Positions 32,182-43,821 of a DNA stretch of 64,000 nucleotides are shown here, piece after piece (position 1 is the first letter of the stretch; the number at the start of each line of letters is the position of its first letter). The position numbers and the translations under genes are program-made. The stretch is from Methyloceanibacter stevinii (GTDB lineage: Bacteria; Pseudomonadota; Alphaproteobacteria; Rhizobiales; Methyloligellaceae): positions 62,001 through 126,000 of the forward strand of contig NZ_LPWE01000012.1 of the NCBI RefSeq assembly GCF_001723355.1. The letters are read 5' to 3'. A model generated the notes under the pieces. The model was not told the DNA's origin. It was given only the letters and a program-made list of their open reading frames with translations, and ran no database searches.

Positions 32182-32229
32182 GGGTCCAGTTATGCCTTGC
32201 GCCAATGTGCCGTCAAGACCGGCAAGCTG

Positions 32230-32760
32230 TTAGGACGCGGCATCTCCCCGGATGTCGCGAGGGGCGAGGAACAGGGACAGGCTGCCGCTTCCCGCGTCGA
32301 CGCTCGACCATAAACCGGCCGTGAAGTTGATCACCGCCAGCCCCGCCGTGGGATATTTCTCGGCCAAGCGGTCCCGCAGTTCCTTCGGCCCAGCCCCGAT
32401 CAGCCCGAGAGCCAGGGCCTGAATTTCGGGGTTGTGTCCGATCAGCAAGACGCTTCGCGCGCCGGGCTGAAGGTCGCGCAGCATGCCGAGCATTTGGTCC
32501 GGACTCGCATGATACAGCGCATCGTCGTAGACCACCTCGGGCTCGATCTTGAGTTCAGGCAGCACGAGCGCGAGCGTGTCGACCGTGCGCTGCGCCGACG
32601 AACAGAGGACCAGCTCCGGATCGATCCCGCGTTCGGACATTGCCCGCCCCATGGCCGGCGCATCCCCCATGCCGCGCGTATTCAGCGGCCGTTCCCGGTC
32701 GGGGAGCGCCGGGTTCTTCCAGCTCGATTTCGCATGGCGCAGGAGGGTGAGGGTGAGCAT
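32230..32760 (-). CDS. SixA-type histidine phosphatase
   Basis: 176-residue histidine phosphatase superfamily protein. The phospho-accepting His is in LTLLRHAKSSW (residues 4-14) and the second catalytic His in LLIGHNPEIQ. The RHAKS form (rather than RHG) is typical of the SixA subfamily, which dephosphorylates phosphohistidine on HPt domains or the nitrogen PTS protein in studied bacteria. It lies between trpE and trpG on the same strand with short spacers (21 and 48 bases). The exact substrate here cannot be deduced. Confidence 0.85.
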   Translation of the reverse strand: MLTLTLLRHAKSSWKNPALPDRERPLNTRGMGDAPAMGRAMSERGIDPELVLCSSAQRTVDTLALVLPELKIEPEVVYDDALYHASPDQMLGMLRDLQPGARSVLLIGHNPEIQALALGLIGAGPKELRDRLAEKYPTAGLAVINFTAGLWSSVDAGSGSLSLFLAPRDIRGDAAS

Positions 32761-32781
32761 GGGCGAAACCTCCTGGGCTTC

Positions 32782-34290
32782 CTATTGGCCGCGCTTGACC
32801 CGGGCGGCGAATCGGACGGCCTCGTCCGCGGCCTTGAACAGGGCCCCGGCCTTGTTGAGGCATTCGGTCTGCTCGTTCTCCGGAACGGAGTCTGCCACGA
32901 TACCAGCGCCGGCCTGCACATACATGACACCGTCTTTCACGACGGACGTCCGCAACACGATGCAGCTATCCATTTCACCGTCGGCGGAGAAATAGCCGAC
33001 GCAGCCCGCGTAGATGCCCCGCGCGGTCTCCTCCAGTTCATCGATGATCTCCATGGCCCGGACCTTCGGTGCGCCGGACACGGTGCCGGCGGGAAAGCCC
33101 GCCATCAGCGCATCGACGGAGTCGTATTTCGGCGACAGCTTCCCAGCGACGTTCGAGACGATGTGCATGACCTGGCTGTAGTACTCCAGGAAGAAGCTGT
33201 CGGTCACCTCGACGCTGCCGACTTCTGCGACGCGACCGACGTCGTTGCGCCCGAGGTCAAGCAGCATGAGGTGTTCCGCGCACTCCTTGGCATCGGCGAG
33301 CAGGTCTTTCGCGAATGCCTGATCCTCCTCCGGCGTGCTGCCCCGCGGCCGTGTGCCGGCGATGGGGCGAATGGTGACGTCTCCCTTCCGCACACGAACC
33401 AAAATCTCGGGGCTCGATCCGACCACGGCGAAACCGCCGAAGTTCAGGTAATACAGATACGGTGACGGATTGACCCGCCGCAGCGCGCGATACAGCGAAA
33501 AAGGCGGCAGCTCGAACGGCGCCTCAAAGCGTTGGCTGAGGACGACCTGGAAGATATCGCCCGCGGAGATGTACTCCTTCGCCCGCGCGACCTTCGCCAT
33601 ATAGGCATCCGGCGGCGTCATGGCGCGCGGCGCAGGATGAGGCATGTCGTCGGCAAGCTCGGGCTTGTGGGGCAGAGGCTGATCCAGCCGCTCCAAAATG
33701 ACGTTCAAGCGCTCTCCGGCACGCGCATAGGCGGCCTTCGCGCTGACGCCCGGCGCCGGCCGGACCGGCGTGACGACGCACAGCTCGTCCTTCACGCTGT
33801 CGAAGATTGCAATCAACGTGGGGCGCACGAGGATGCTGTCAGGCAGGCCGAGGTCGTCCGCCGGGCCATCGGGCAGGTTCTCGATTAGCCGCACCGTGTT
33901 GTAGCCCATGAAGCCGAAGATGCCGGCCGCCATGGGCGGCAGCGCGTCGGGCAGGGCGATCTTGGACTCGGTCAGGAGAGAGCGAAGGCTCTCGAGCGCC
34001 GGCTGTTGAACGGGTGCGAACGCGTCCGGGTCCGATTGCGGACTCCGATTGACTTCGGCCTTGTTGCCTTGCGCCCGCCAGATCAGATCCGGCTCGCAGC
34101 CGATGATCGAATAGCGGCCGCGATTGGATCCGCCCTCGACAGATTCGAAGAGGAAGCTGTTCGGACGCTCATCGGCGATCTTGAGCATGGCCGAGACGGG
34201 CGTTTCCAGATCGGCGACAAGCCGCGTCCACACCACTTGCGGGACACCGTCTTCGTAGAGACGCGCGAATGCCGTGAAGTCCGGCTCCAT
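32782..34290 (-). CDS. trpE: anthranilate synthase component I
   Basis: 502-residue chorismate-using enzyme of tryptophan synthesis. The N-terminal domain has FLFESVEGGSNRGRYSIIG with the Trp-feedback region. The catalytic chorismate-binding domain includes GDIFQVVLSQRFEAPFEL, RPIAGTRPRGSTPEEDQ, LLDLGRNDVGRVAEVGSV and GTVSGAPKVRAMEIIDELE. ATG 34288-34290 is the start. No obvious leader peptide with Trp codons was found upstream because ppiD ends 53 bases before the start. Confidence 0.96.
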   Translation of the reverse strand: MEPDFTAFARLYEDGVPQVVWTRLVADLETPVSAMLKIADERPNSFLFESVEGGSNRGRYSIIGCEPDLIWRAQGNKAEVNRSPQSDPDAFAPVQQPALESLRSLLTESKIALPDALPPMAAGIFGFMGYNTVRLIENLPDGPADDLGLPDSILVRPTLIAIFDSVKDELCVVTPVRPAPGVSAKAAYARAGERLNVILERLDQPLPHKPELADDMPHPAPRAMTPPDAYMAKVARAKEYISAGDIFQVVLSQRFEAPFELPPFSLYRALRRVNPSPYLYYLNFGGFAVVGSSPEILVRVRKGDVTIRPIAGTRPRGSTPEEDQAFAKDLLADAKECAEHLMLLDLGRNDVGRVAEVGSVEVTDSFFLEYYSQVMHIVSNVAGKLSPKYDSVDALMAGFPAGTVSGAPKVRAMEIIDELEETARGIYAGCVGYFSADGEMDSCIVLRTSVVKDGVMYVQAGAGIVADSVPENEQTECLNKAGALFKAADEAVRFAARVKRGQ

Positions 34291-34342
34291 TGGAGCCGAA
34301 CCGAGATCGGGCAGGGCGGGCTCACCGAAGCTGGCGCCGAAC

Positions 34343-36240
34343 TCATGGCGCCTCGCCGGTACCCGTCAACCGCGCCAGAGCCTGGCGGTTGATCTTCACG
34401 CCGTAGGTCTGCTCGAGCTCGCTGAAATATTCCGCGATGATGTCCTCGCTATAGAGCAGCCCGATCCGCGCGCCCAACTGCTTGAGTGCGCGGGGGTCGA
34501 CCTCGGGCGGCTCGACGATATCTTCCACCTGGAACACGATGCGGCCTTCGTCGCGCCCGATGCAGCCGAGCCGTAGCCACCCTTCGGCAGCGTGAAGGCC
34601 TGCTGCACCGCAGGGGGAAGCACATTGACCGTGATGTCGTCGCGCTTCAGCGCCGACGTCGGCAGCACTTCCTGACCGAGATCCGAGGCGACACCTTCGA
34701 GGGTCTTCGAACCGCTATTCAGCTCACTGATCAGCTTGTCCGTGTAGGTCTTGACCTGATTTCGCGTGGCCTCCCCACGCCAGCCCTTTTCGACCTCGCT
34801 GCGGACCTCGTCGAAGGGCTGCAGCGTCTCGGGCGTAATCCCCAAGACCTCGTACCACACCACGCCTTCGTCACGAGCATCGATCGGATCGTTTTCGATT
34901 CCGGCATCGGTCGCGAAGACTCCGTTCAAGAGCTCCTTCTGCGCCGGCGCTTCGAGCTGCGTGCCGTCAGTTGGACCCGTCCGATCGACCTGGTCTACGA
35001 CCACATAGTCGAGCTTGAGCTTGCCCGCCGTCTCTTCGAGTGTCGCGCCGGAGGCAAGTTCGTCCTCGACCTTGTCATGCATGTCGAAGATCGCCCCGGA
35101 GGCGCGCTCCTTGACGAGGTCGTTCTCGATGTTGGCCTTGGCCTCTTCGAAAGTCGGAATCTTGCCCGGGGTGATTTCGGTCACCCGGAGCAGCACCACA
35201 CCGCCGAGCTTACCGGTGACAGGCTTGCTGACTTCATCCTTCTCGAGCTTGAAGGCTTCCTCCGCGACGACGGAATCGGCGAGGTCCTTTTTCGCCACGG
35301 TTCCGAGGTCGATGTCGGATTCGCTGAGGCCCAATTCCTTCGCGGCCTCGACGAAATCGGTTCCGGCCTCGATCTTGGCGGCGACCTTCTCAGCCTCTTC
35401 CGCACTCGGCAGGAGCAATCTGCTGCACATGCCGTGTCTCGGCCTGACCGAGCGTGTCCTTCTTGGACTCGTACGTGCCTTGATGTCCGCCTCGGTGATG
35501 TTCAGCTCGTCCCTCACGGTATCCGGCGTCACCGCGATGAGACCGACCTTCCGGTATTCCGGCTGGGTGAAGGTCTGCTTGTGATTGTCGTAGTACGCTT
35601 TCAAGTCCTCTTCGGTCGGGTCGCCGGGGGCTTCGGCCGCGGACTTCGGGACGAGCACATATTTCAGAATGCGGCGCTCTTCATTGAAGCGGTTCAAGGC
35701 ATCGATGACGGCCTTGGGGCTGCTCGCGACTTCACCGACCGTCACCAGCAACTGACGCCGCAGCGTCTGCTCGCGCAGCGTCTGCAGATAGGCGCCTTCG
35801 CTCATACCGATATTGCGCAAGGCGGACTGAAAGGCGAGGGGGCTGAAATTGCCCGCTCCATCCTGGAAGGATGGATCCTTCATGATCTGCTCGAGCAGTG
35901 CCTCGTCGCTGATGCTGAGACCGAGATGGCTCGCATGCGTGTCGACAGCGGCGCCGCCCACCAGCCGTTCCAGCACGCGCTGATCGAGACCCGCCGCGCG
36001 CGCCTCTTGCAGACTGAGGGCACGGCCCGCGTCTTGGCTCATAGTGCGCAAGACGTCCTGCTGGGCGCGCTGATAGTCCTGGGGTGAGATCTCGGTATCG
36101 CCGACCTCGATCAAGGTCTGCTGGCCGTAGCCAGTGAAGATATCTGCGATACCCCAAATGGCGAAGCTCACCACCAACAGGGCGACGAGAATCAAACCAA
36201 ACGTTCGTGCTGCGCCTTTGCGCAATGTAGCGAGTGCCAC
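34343..36240 (-). CDS. PpiD-like SurA_N/parvulin periplasmic chaperone (frameshifts inside and near the 3' end)
   Basis: About 630-residue protein anchored by one N-terminal helix (ILVALLVVSFAIWGIADIF, about residues 16-34) with SurA-N-type and parvulin-like periplasmic regions, the PpiD layout. It should assist outer-membrane protein folding at the Sec exit. Residues about 259-283 are out of frame: the neighbouring frame reads YESKKDTLGQAETRHVQQI, the expected sequence, so a base is missing near 35486 and the frame is restored near 35418. Near 34586 another missing base diverts the end; the correct frame reads GRDEGRIVFQVEDIVEPPEV and stops at 34343. The uncorrected frame would end at 34396. 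Confidence 0.85.
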
Positions 36241-36409
36241 GCCTCGAAAACCTTCTTATACATGAATTGCCAAATGCGCATCCGCGTCCGATGGTATGGC
36301 CGCTTGGCGCGGCGCGCATCATAGGTAGACAGCGCGGGTGCGGCAACACGCACGAGCAAAGGAAAATCGCGCTATTTCGATAAGGCAACTGCGCGAGTTG
36401 GGGGGAAGA

Positions 36410-37180
36410 GTGACTGCAATCAGGCCGCTTGTCGCCGGCAATTGGAAGATGAACGGGCTGAGCGGTTCGTTGTCCGAGCTTTCGGCGCTCCGGAAACGTC
36501 TCGACGCCGCGCCCGTTCCGCAGGCCGACGCCATGATGTGCCCGCCGGCGACCCTTCTCGCCCGAGCCCGGGATGTGCTGGAGGGCTCCTCTATCCTGCT
36601 CGGGGCGCAAGACTGCCATCCGCTGCCCTCCGGCGCCCACACAGGCGATATTTCCGCAGAAATGCTGGCCGATGCGGGGGCCACGGCCGTGATCGTGGGC
36701 CACTCCGAACGCCGGATCGATCACGGCGAAACGGACGCGTTGGTGCACGCCAAGGCCCTTGCCGCATACCGGGCCGGGCTGACCGCGATCATTTGCATCG
36801 GTGAGACCGAAGCCCAATACCGGGACGGGAAGACCCTCGACATCCTGCGCAGCCAGCTCGAAGGCTCGGTGCCGGAGGGCGCGCGCGCCGCGAATACCGT
36901 CGTGGCCTATGAGCCCGTCTGGGCGATCGGCACCGGGCTCACGCCCACGCCGCCCGAGGTGGCCCAGGTCCATGGCCTCATTCGCTCCGTTCTGGGTCAA
37001 CTGCTGGGCGATTCGGAAGCGGGCGCCATGCGGATCTTGTATGGCGGCTCCGTGAAACCCGCCAACGCCGCCGAGCTGTTGTTCGTGCCGGATGTGAACG
37101 GCGCCCTGGTTGGCGGGGCCAGCCTGAAGGCTGACGATTTTTACGAGATTCTCGCCGTTTACGCGGAAATTCAGGGCTGA
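36410..37180 (+). CDS. tpiA: triosephosphate isomerase
   Basis: 256-residue glycolytic TIM barrel. Catalytic residues are visible: Lys in VAGNWKMNG (residues 8-16), His in VIVGHSERR, and Glu in [11 protein letters not shown]; the phosphate loop is [13 protein letters not shown] 36410 with GGGGGAAG just upstream gives the standard length; an upstream in-frame ATG at 36338 would add 24 residues that do not resemble the family. Divergent from ppiD across 169 bases. Confidence 0.95.
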   Translation: MTAIRPLVAGNWKMNGLSGSLSELSALRKRLDAAPVPQADAMMCPPATLLARARDVLEGSSILLGAQDCHPLPSGAHTGDISAEMLADAGATAVIVGHSERRIDHGETDALVHAKALAAYRAGLTAIICIGETEAQYRDGKTLDILRSQLEGSVPEGARAANTVVAYEPVWAIGTGLTPTPPEVAQVHGLIRSVLGQLLGDSEAGAMRILYGGSVKPANAAELLFVPDVNGALVGGASLKADDFYEILAVYAEIQG

Positions 37181-37282
37181 TCAGTCCCCGGAAAAGCTTG
37201 GGTCGGCGCTTGCAAATCCGCTAGGGTTCTGCATTCTGCCAAGGTGAAGACGGCAGGGGGCCAAGATTTGCTTGGGAAGCCG

Positions 37283-37870
37283 ATGACGAAGCTGCATCCA
37301 ATGGCAGTCATACTGTTCGTTGCCGGCTTCGTTGCGCCCTACGGCACCGCGCACGCCGAGATGCTGGAACCCGAAGAGTGCGAGGCACTCAAAACCCAGC
37401 AGAAATCGCTCCTAACCCCGACGGTCCAGTCCGCCCTGACAAAGGGACCTGATTGGGTCAAGGACAACCTTCACGACCAGGAAAAGATCGAGCAGGTCCG
37501 CGAATACCTGTTGGTCGAGGAAAAGCTCGCTTTCCGCTGCCGCACGGACGGCGTCCGGATTCCGAAACCGATGCCGCCGCCGCTGCCCGACCGCAAACCC
37601 GCCGTTCCGACCTTCGTCGTGGCCGGTGTCGACGCCACATCGCTCATGCCGCTGCGCAACCCCTCGAGAGAGGCGGCCGACGCCATCGCGTCTGTCCTTA
37701 GCGAAGAAGGCGAGGGGGAAGGCGACATCGACAACGGCTTGGATGAAGCCTCCAAGGACGAGGACCCCGGCAATAGCGGCCTCGCCAGCGCCGCGGGCGG
37801 GGTGAACGCCGCCGGGGAGGCCCTGGCAAAAGACGAGGCCGCCATACGGCAGGGGCTAGCCAAGCCCTAG
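37283..37870 (+). CDS. hypothetical secreted protein
   Basis: 195-residue protein of unknown function. From ATG 37283 (GGGAAG just upstream) a signal peptide is evident: MTKLHPMAVILFVAGFVAP followed by a likely AHA-E cleavage site. The mature part has a helical EECEALKTQQKSLLTP segment, PDWVKDNL, a Pro-rich linker (PKPMPPPLPDRKP) and an acidic, low-complexity C-terminus. Two cysteines (in EPEECEAL and FRCRTDG) could form a disulfide. A GTG at 37244 gives a longer alternative. It lies between tpiA and secG on the same strand. I do not recognise a family. Confidence 0.7.
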   Translation: MTKLHPMAVILFVAGFVAPYGTAHAEMLEPEECEALKTQQKSLLTPTVQSALTKGPDWVKDNLHDQEKIEQVREYLLVEEKLAFRCRTDGVRIPKPMPPPLPDRKPAVPTFVVAGVDATSLMPLRNPSREAADAIASVLSEEGEGEGDIDNGLDEASKDEDPGNSGLASAAGGVNAAGEALAKDEAAIRQGLAKP

Positions 37871-37913
37871 CGGATTCGGATAAGACAGCGCCTTCGAATA
37901 ACAAGGCGACACT

Positions 37914-38288
37914 ATGAGCACCGTACTTCTTCTGATCCATGTGATGATCGCGATGGCCCTCGTGGGCGTCATCCTGCTGCAACGCTCCGAGGGCGGCGCG
38001 CTGGGTATTGGCGGCGGCGGTGGCGGCGGTGGCGCCGGATTCATGACCGGCCGCGGTGCCGGCGATGCTCTCACGCGGGCCACGGCCATTTTGGCGGCCT
38101 GCTTTTTCGCCACCAGCCTGACCCTGTCGATTCTGGCGAGCCACAATACGGCCTCCGGTCCGTCGATCGTGCCGACCAGTGGCGGCGAAGGCGGGCTGAC
38201 CCCGCTTGCGATCCCCGGTCAGAGCGAACCGGCTACGCCCGCGGCACCGGCTGCGCCGTCCGGACCGCAAGTTCCGCAGTCGAACTGA
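37914..38288 (+). CDS. secG: preprotein translocase subunit SecG
   Basis: 124-residue SecYEG accessory subunit. Two transmembrane helices (about residues 3-22 and 57-76) flank the cytoplasmic loop, which starts with the canonical VILLQRSEGGALGIGGG and contains eight consecutive glycines before AGFMTGRGAGDALTRATAIL. The C-terminal Ala/Pro-rich tail is typical in alphaproteobacteria. It precedes pyrG, a conserved adjacency. Confidence 0.94.
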   Translation: MSTVLLLIHVMIAMALVGVILLQRSEGGALGIGGGGGGGGAGFMTGRGAGDALTRATAILAACFFATSLTLSILASHNTASGPSIVPTSGGEGGLTPLAIPGQSEPATPAAPAAPSGPQVPQSN

Positions 38289-38348
38289 TTGCGTCCCAAG
38301 TTTCTCACAGGAAATTCTGCGCCATGACGTCACTCACGCCAGGTTTAG

Positions 38349-40016
<1,668 letters not shown>

Positions 40017-40030
40017 CCACGGAGGATCGC

Positions 40031-40456
40031 GTGGCGGAAAAGCGTCTGAAAGGATCCTGCGCCTGCGGCCAGGTTCAGGTGGAGACAAGAGGCGAGCCGT
40101 ACCGGGTCGGCGTGTGTCACTGCATGACATGCCGCAAGGCCCATGGCGCGCCGTTCAACTTCTACGCCGTGTTTCCACCCGAGGCGGTTACCGTGTCGGG
40201 AGAGGTGATCGCCTTCGCGAGCACCGAGAAGGTCCGGCGCTTTTCCTGCCGCAACTGCGGCGCGCCCATCTACTCGACCTATTTCCGCGAGGACGAGTTC
40301 TACGTGCACCCCGGCTCGTTCGACGAGATCGGGGCTTTCACGCCCACATACGAACTTTGGACGAAGCGCCGCGAGCCCTGGCTACCGGCCTTTCCGACCT
40401 GTGTGAGCCAGTTCCCCGAGAGCCGGCAGAAGTGGACGCGGCGCGAGCCGGAATAG
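40031..40456 (+). CDS. GFA family (glutathione-dependent formaldehyde-activating-like) protein
   Basis: 141-residue zinc-binding protein of the GFA/CENP-V fold. Zinc-ligand cysteines appear as GSCACGQV, CHCMTCRKAHGAPF and FSCRNCGAPIYS. The family is named for a formaldehyde-activating activity claimed for one member, but most homologues have no proven role, so this should not be read as proof of formaldehyde metabolism. GTG 40031 follows pyrG by 14 bases with GGAGGA upstream, so it may be co-transcribed with pyrG. Confidence 0.85.
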   Translation: MAEKRLKGSCACGQVQVETRGEPYRVGVCHCMTCRKAHGAPFNFYAVFPPEAVTVSGEVIAFASTEKVRRFSCRNCGAPIYSTYFREDEFYVHPGSFDEIGAFTPTYELWTKRREPWLPAFPTCVSQFPESRQKWTRREPE

Positions 40457-40479
40457 GCAGGCGCCGCGTAGTATCCGCT

Positions 40480-41247
40480 CTATTTCGTTGGCGCAGATGC
40501 ACCCGGAGCGACGTCGGAATCGCCTTCGCCCCTGATCGGAATCTCATCGTCGCCCGACAGTACGCCGCCCGGCCTAAACAGGAGCCCGGCCAGTCCCGCG
40601 CCGAACAGCGGCGCGACGATGAACAACCACACTTGGGCCAGAGCCAGCGGATTCGATGCCGCGCCAACCAGCGCCGGACCGAACGAACGGGCCGGGTTCA
40701 CCGAGGTTCCGGTGATGTTGATGCCGAGCAGATGGAGCGCAACCAGCGTGAACCCGATCGCCAGCCCAGCGAGCCCTACGGGAGCGCCTTTTTGGGTCAC
40801 GCCGAGAATGCAGACGAGAAACAGGAACGTTCCGACGACTTCGTAGACAAATGCCGAGGCGAGGCTGTACTCGCCGAGATAGCCCGGACCCCAGCCATTC
40901 TGGCCGAGACTGCCCGTCCAGCCGGAGGCCTTGCCCGAAAGGATGACATAGAGCACGGCGGCACCCACGATGGCGCCCAGCACCTGAGCGATCACATAGG
41001 TGATGAAATCCGACACGGTCATCCGCCCCGCCACGAGAACGCCGAGGCTGACGGCCGGGTTGATATGACAGCCGGACACTTGGCCGATGCCGTACGCCAT
41101 GGCCACGATGGCAAGGCCGAACGCCATGGCGATGCCTAGGATATCGACGGACGTCGCGCCTTCGCCCATGCCGGCGATCACGGCCGTACCGCAGCCGAAA
41201 AGAACCAGTGCAAACGTCCCGATGAATTCGGCGATCGCCTTATTCAT
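40480..41247 (-). CDS. aqpZ: aquaporin Z-like water channel
   Basis: 255-residue major intrinsic protein with six helices. The two NPA boxes are [12 protein letters not shown] and [12 protein letters not shown]. The Arg after the second NPA and the His in the [13 protein letters not shown] helix match the narrow water-selective filter of AqpZ rather than glycerol facilitators. Start ATG 41247 is chosen because GAGGAGG lies 7 bases before it; another ATG two codons upstream is too close to that site. It is inserted between pyrG and kdsA on the opposite strand. Confidence 0.92.
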   Translation of the reverse strand: MNKAIAEFIGTFALVLFGCGTAVIAGMGEGATSVDILGIAMAFGLAIVAMAYGIGQVSGCHINPAVSLGVLVAGRMTVSDFITYVIAQVLGAIVGAAVLYVILSGKASGWTGSLGQNGWGPGYLGEYSLASAFVYEVVGTFLFLVCILGVTQKGAPVGLAGLAIGFTLVALHLLGINITGTSVNPARSFGPALVGAASNPLALAQVWLFIVAPLFGAGLAGLLFRPGGVLSGDDEIPIRGEGDSDVAPGASAPTK

Positions 41248-41378
41248 ACCCATTCCTCCTCGATGAGATGTCCGGGAAACCCGGCGGCGAAAGCACTGCA
41301 TGTTCGCCGCACGGCTGCCTAGTCAGATCACGCCACCGGTCGAGTTCCCCACAGTTGACGCATGCCCGCGCACGGCCC

Positions 41379-42242
41379 ATGAAGAGCCCCATGAATGAAG
41401 CAATGAAGCCCGCGCCGGCGGCCACGGTCTCCGCCGGATCCGTCACCTTCGGCAACGCGTTGCCGCTCGCCATCATGGCCGGTCCCTGTGCGCTCGAGAG
41501 CCGCGAACATGCGCTCGAAACCGCCGCAGCCCTGAAGGAAATCGCAGGCCGGGTCGGGATCGGGCTCGTCTACAAGTCCTCTTTCGACAAGGCCAACCGG
41601 ACGAGCCTGTCCAGCGCCCGGGGGCTTGGCCTGGAAGAGGCGCTTCCCATCTTCGCCGAAATCCGCGAGGCGACGGGGCTACCCGTGGTCACTGACGTCC
41701 ATGAGCCGGACCAATGCGCCGCCGCGGCCGAAGCCGTGGATGTGCTTCAGATCCCCGCGTTCCTCTGCCGCCAAACGGACCTTCTGATCGCCGCCGCCAA
41801 GACCGGCAAGGTCGTCAACGTCAAGAAGGGGCAGTTCCTGGCACCGTGGGATATGCGCCATGTGGTGACGAAGGTCGTCGGCGCCGGCAACCCGAACGTC
41901 CTCGTGACCGAGCGCGGCGTATCGTTCGGCTACAACACGCTCGTCTCCGACATGCGGGCGCTGCCGATCCTGGCGGAGACCGGTGCGCCGGTCATTTTCG
42001 ATGCGACCCATTCGGTGCAGCAGCCGGGCGGGCAGGGCGGCACCAGCGGCGGCGAGCGGCGCTTCGTCCCTGTTTTGGCGCGTGCGGCGGTGGCCGTCGG
42101 CGTTGCCGGTGTTTTCATAGAGACCCATCAGGACCCCGACGCAGCGCCGTCGGACGGTCCCAACATGGTGCCCCTGCGCGACCTCGAACGTTTGCTGAAA
42201 GACCTCTTGGCCTTCGATCGCCTGGCCAAGGCGCAAGGCTAA
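41379..42242 (+). CDS. kdsA: 3-deoxy-8-phosphooctulonate (KDO-8-P) synthase
   Basis: 287-residue enzyme condensing arabinose 5-phosphate and PEP for KDO in lipopolysaccharide. Motifs are [89 protein letters not shown] and [16 protein letters not shown]. The precise start is uncertain: ATG 41379, 41391 and 41403 are all in frame and none has a strong ribosome-binding site. The frame is open from 41268. Confidence 0.95.
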   Translation: MKSPMNEAMKPAPAATVSAGSVTFGNALPLAIMAGPCALESREHALETAAALKEIAGRVGIGLVYKSSFDKANRTSLSSARGLGLEEALPIFAEIREATGLPVVTDVHEPDQCAAAAEAVDVLQIPAFLCRQTDLLIAAAKTGKVVNVKKGQFLAPWDMRHVVTKVVGAGNPNVLVTERGVSFGYNTLVSDMRALPILAETGAPVIFDATHSVQQPGGQGGTSGGERRFVPVLARAAVAVGVAGVFIETHQDPDAAPSDGPNMVPLRDLERLLKDLLAFDRLAKAQG

Positions 42243-42284
42243 GGAGCACGCGCGGCTAGGCAGCGAACGCGACCTGCCAATCGC

Positions 42285-43265
42285 CTAGAGCGGCGCGATG
42301 AGGTGTTCAGTTTCCGGGTCCCAGCGCCAAAGTCTCGCATTGGTGAGATGCGTGCCGCCCCACCAACGGTCAATCGGGTGACGCTCGGCCCAGTCGGCCC
42401 GGCCTTCGACCACGTCCTTACCGAGAGTGGTGAGGGCAGGCTGGCTCTTCACATAGGCTTCCATGCGCGCCTTGTCCTCGACCTGGAACGACGCACCGTC
42501 CAGCCCTGCAATCAACGGCGCGGGACCAAGCGCGAGCCCGTCGAGCACGCGCCAGAAGCTCCAGTCGCCCATGAACTCGGCGTCTTCCATCTTCTGCACG
42601 GCGCCGAATAGGGCGACCGCGGTGAGGCCGGACCCGGCGTTCAAACAGGCAAGGACCAGCCGCTCCGTCCGCGTCACGCCATCGGGACCAGGAAGCTCTT
42701 CCAGCATGCGGACGACAGCGCCCCGGAGAAACGGCAAGGCCGAGATATCCTCTCTCAGGAGATGCGCCCAGGCTTCCGGCGTGGGCTGGCGGAAAGCCGC
42801 CCAGGCCCTGACCGCCAGATCGAGCTGCGCATCCGTTACGGGCCGCGCCAGCGCGGCCTCGTCGACAATCGCTTCCGGCTCTTGGCGCGCGATGTACTCA
42901 TCGGTTTGCACCATCAGGAGCGTTTCGGGCTCGCGCGGATGATCGGCGAACCAATCGAGCACCTGCAGAAGTTGGAGCTGATCGTAAAGATCGTGCTCGA
43001 ACCATAGGATAACCCTATCGAAATTCGCGCTTATGCTCAGGCCCCGATAGCGCGCCTCAAAGTCGTTTTCGAGAACGCCCGGGTCCGCGGCGCCGGCTTC
43101 CGCCAAGAACGCGACCCGCGCCGCGCCCAACTCTTCCCGCGTTTCCGTGAGCGGCACCGGGCCTTCGTGCAGCACGTCGCGCCACGGAAGAACCTCCGTA
43201 CCTTGCAAAGTCCGCCGCAAGAGTTCGCCCGCGGAATCGCCGTTGGTGATGATGAGATCGACCAT
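42285..43265 (-). CDS. DUF1835 domain-containing protein
   Basis: 326-residue protein beginning LIITNGDSAGELLRRT and LPWRDVLHEGPVP, the signature of the DUF1835 N-terminal domain, followed by FDRVILWFEHDLYDQLQLLQ. The C-terminal half (RWWGGTHLTNARLWRWDP end) is also typical of these proteins. No biochemical function is established for the family. ATG at 43263-43265 is the right start; the frame stays open upstream through queF by chance. It follows queF by 22 bases on the same strand and may belong to its transcript. Confidence 0.85.
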   Translation of the reverse strand: MVDLIITNGDSAGELLRRTLQGTEVLPWRDVLHEGPVPLTETREELGAARVAFLAEAGAADPGVLENDFEARYRGLSISANFDRVILWFEHDLYDQLQLLQVLDWFADHPREPETLLMVQTDEYIARQEPEAIVDEAALARPVTDAQLDLAVRAWAAFRQPTPEAWAHLLREDISALPFLRGAVVRMLEELPGPDGVTRTERLVLACLNAGSGLTAVALFGAVQKMEDAEFMGDWSFWRVLDGLALGPAPLIAGLDGASFQVEDKARMEAYVKSQPALTTLGKDVVEGRADWAERHPIDRWWGGTHLTNARLWRWDPETEHLIAPL

Positions 43266-43287
43266 GTTTTCAGAACCTTTGCCGCGA

Positions 43288-43818
43288 CTAGCCGCGACCG
43301 CGATAGGGTGCGACGCCCTGGTCGGGAATCCAAATCCCTTCGGGCGGGCTCCCGCATTGCCAAAAAACGTCGATGGGGATGCCGCCGCGCGGGAACCAGT
43401 AGCCGCCGATCCGCAGCCAAGACGGCTCGAGCAGATCGGCAATGGCCTTGCCGATCGTAAGCGTCGTGTCTTCGTGGAAGGCCGCCGTGTTCCGGAAGCT
43501 GCCGAGATAGAGCTTGAACGATTTGGATTCGACCAGCCAGGCACCGGGCGTATAGTCCAGGACGAAATGGGCAAAATCCGGCTGACCGGTGACGGGACAC
43601 AGGCACGTAAATTCCGGTGCGGTGAACCGCGCCACATAGGCCGTGTCCGGATGGGGGTTCGGAACCCGCTCCAGAATGGCATCGTCGGGTGAGGCTGGCA
43701 GCGGCGCGGTCTTGCCGAGCTGCCGCAGGCCTTGGTTCTTGACGGATGCCTTCTTCGCCGCCTCGGCCATCTTGTTGGCCGGGCTCTTTGCCGTTCTTTT
43801 CGAGGGGCGCTTGGCCAT
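43288..43818 (-). CDS. queF: NADPH-dependent 7-cyano-7-deazaguanine reductase QueF
   Basis: 176-residue queuosine-pathway enzyme reducing preQ0 to preQ1. The nucleophile Cys is in [17 protein letters not shown], the QueF substrate/NADPH motif is [15 protein letters not shown], and the downstream [13 protein letters not shown] His-Glu pair binds substrate. It is the short unimodular (YkvM-like) type. A Lys/Arg/Ala-rich N-terminal extension of about 45 residues precedes the core. It is 3 bases downstream of queD. Confidence 0.94.
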   Translation of the reverse strand: MAKRPSKRTAKSPANKMAEAAKKASVKNQGLRQLGKTAPLPASPDDAILERVPNPHPDTAYVARFTAPEFTCLCPVTGQPDFAHFVLDYTPGAWLVESKSFKLYLGSFRNTAAFHEDTTLTIGKAIADLLEPSWLRIGGYWFPRGGIPIDVFWQCGSPPEGIWIPDQGVAPYRGRG

Positions 43819-43821
43819 CCG

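Noticed and set aside
34486-36087. 533-codon + strand frame opposite ppiD
   Set aside because: The minus strand encodes a PpiD-like protein with membrane anchor and parvulin-type features; the + frame has none.
38015-38045. Run of glycine codons in secG as a possible frameshift or repeat expansion
   Set aside because: Glycine-rich cytoplasmic loops are normal in alphaproteobacterial SecG and the frame is intact on both sides.
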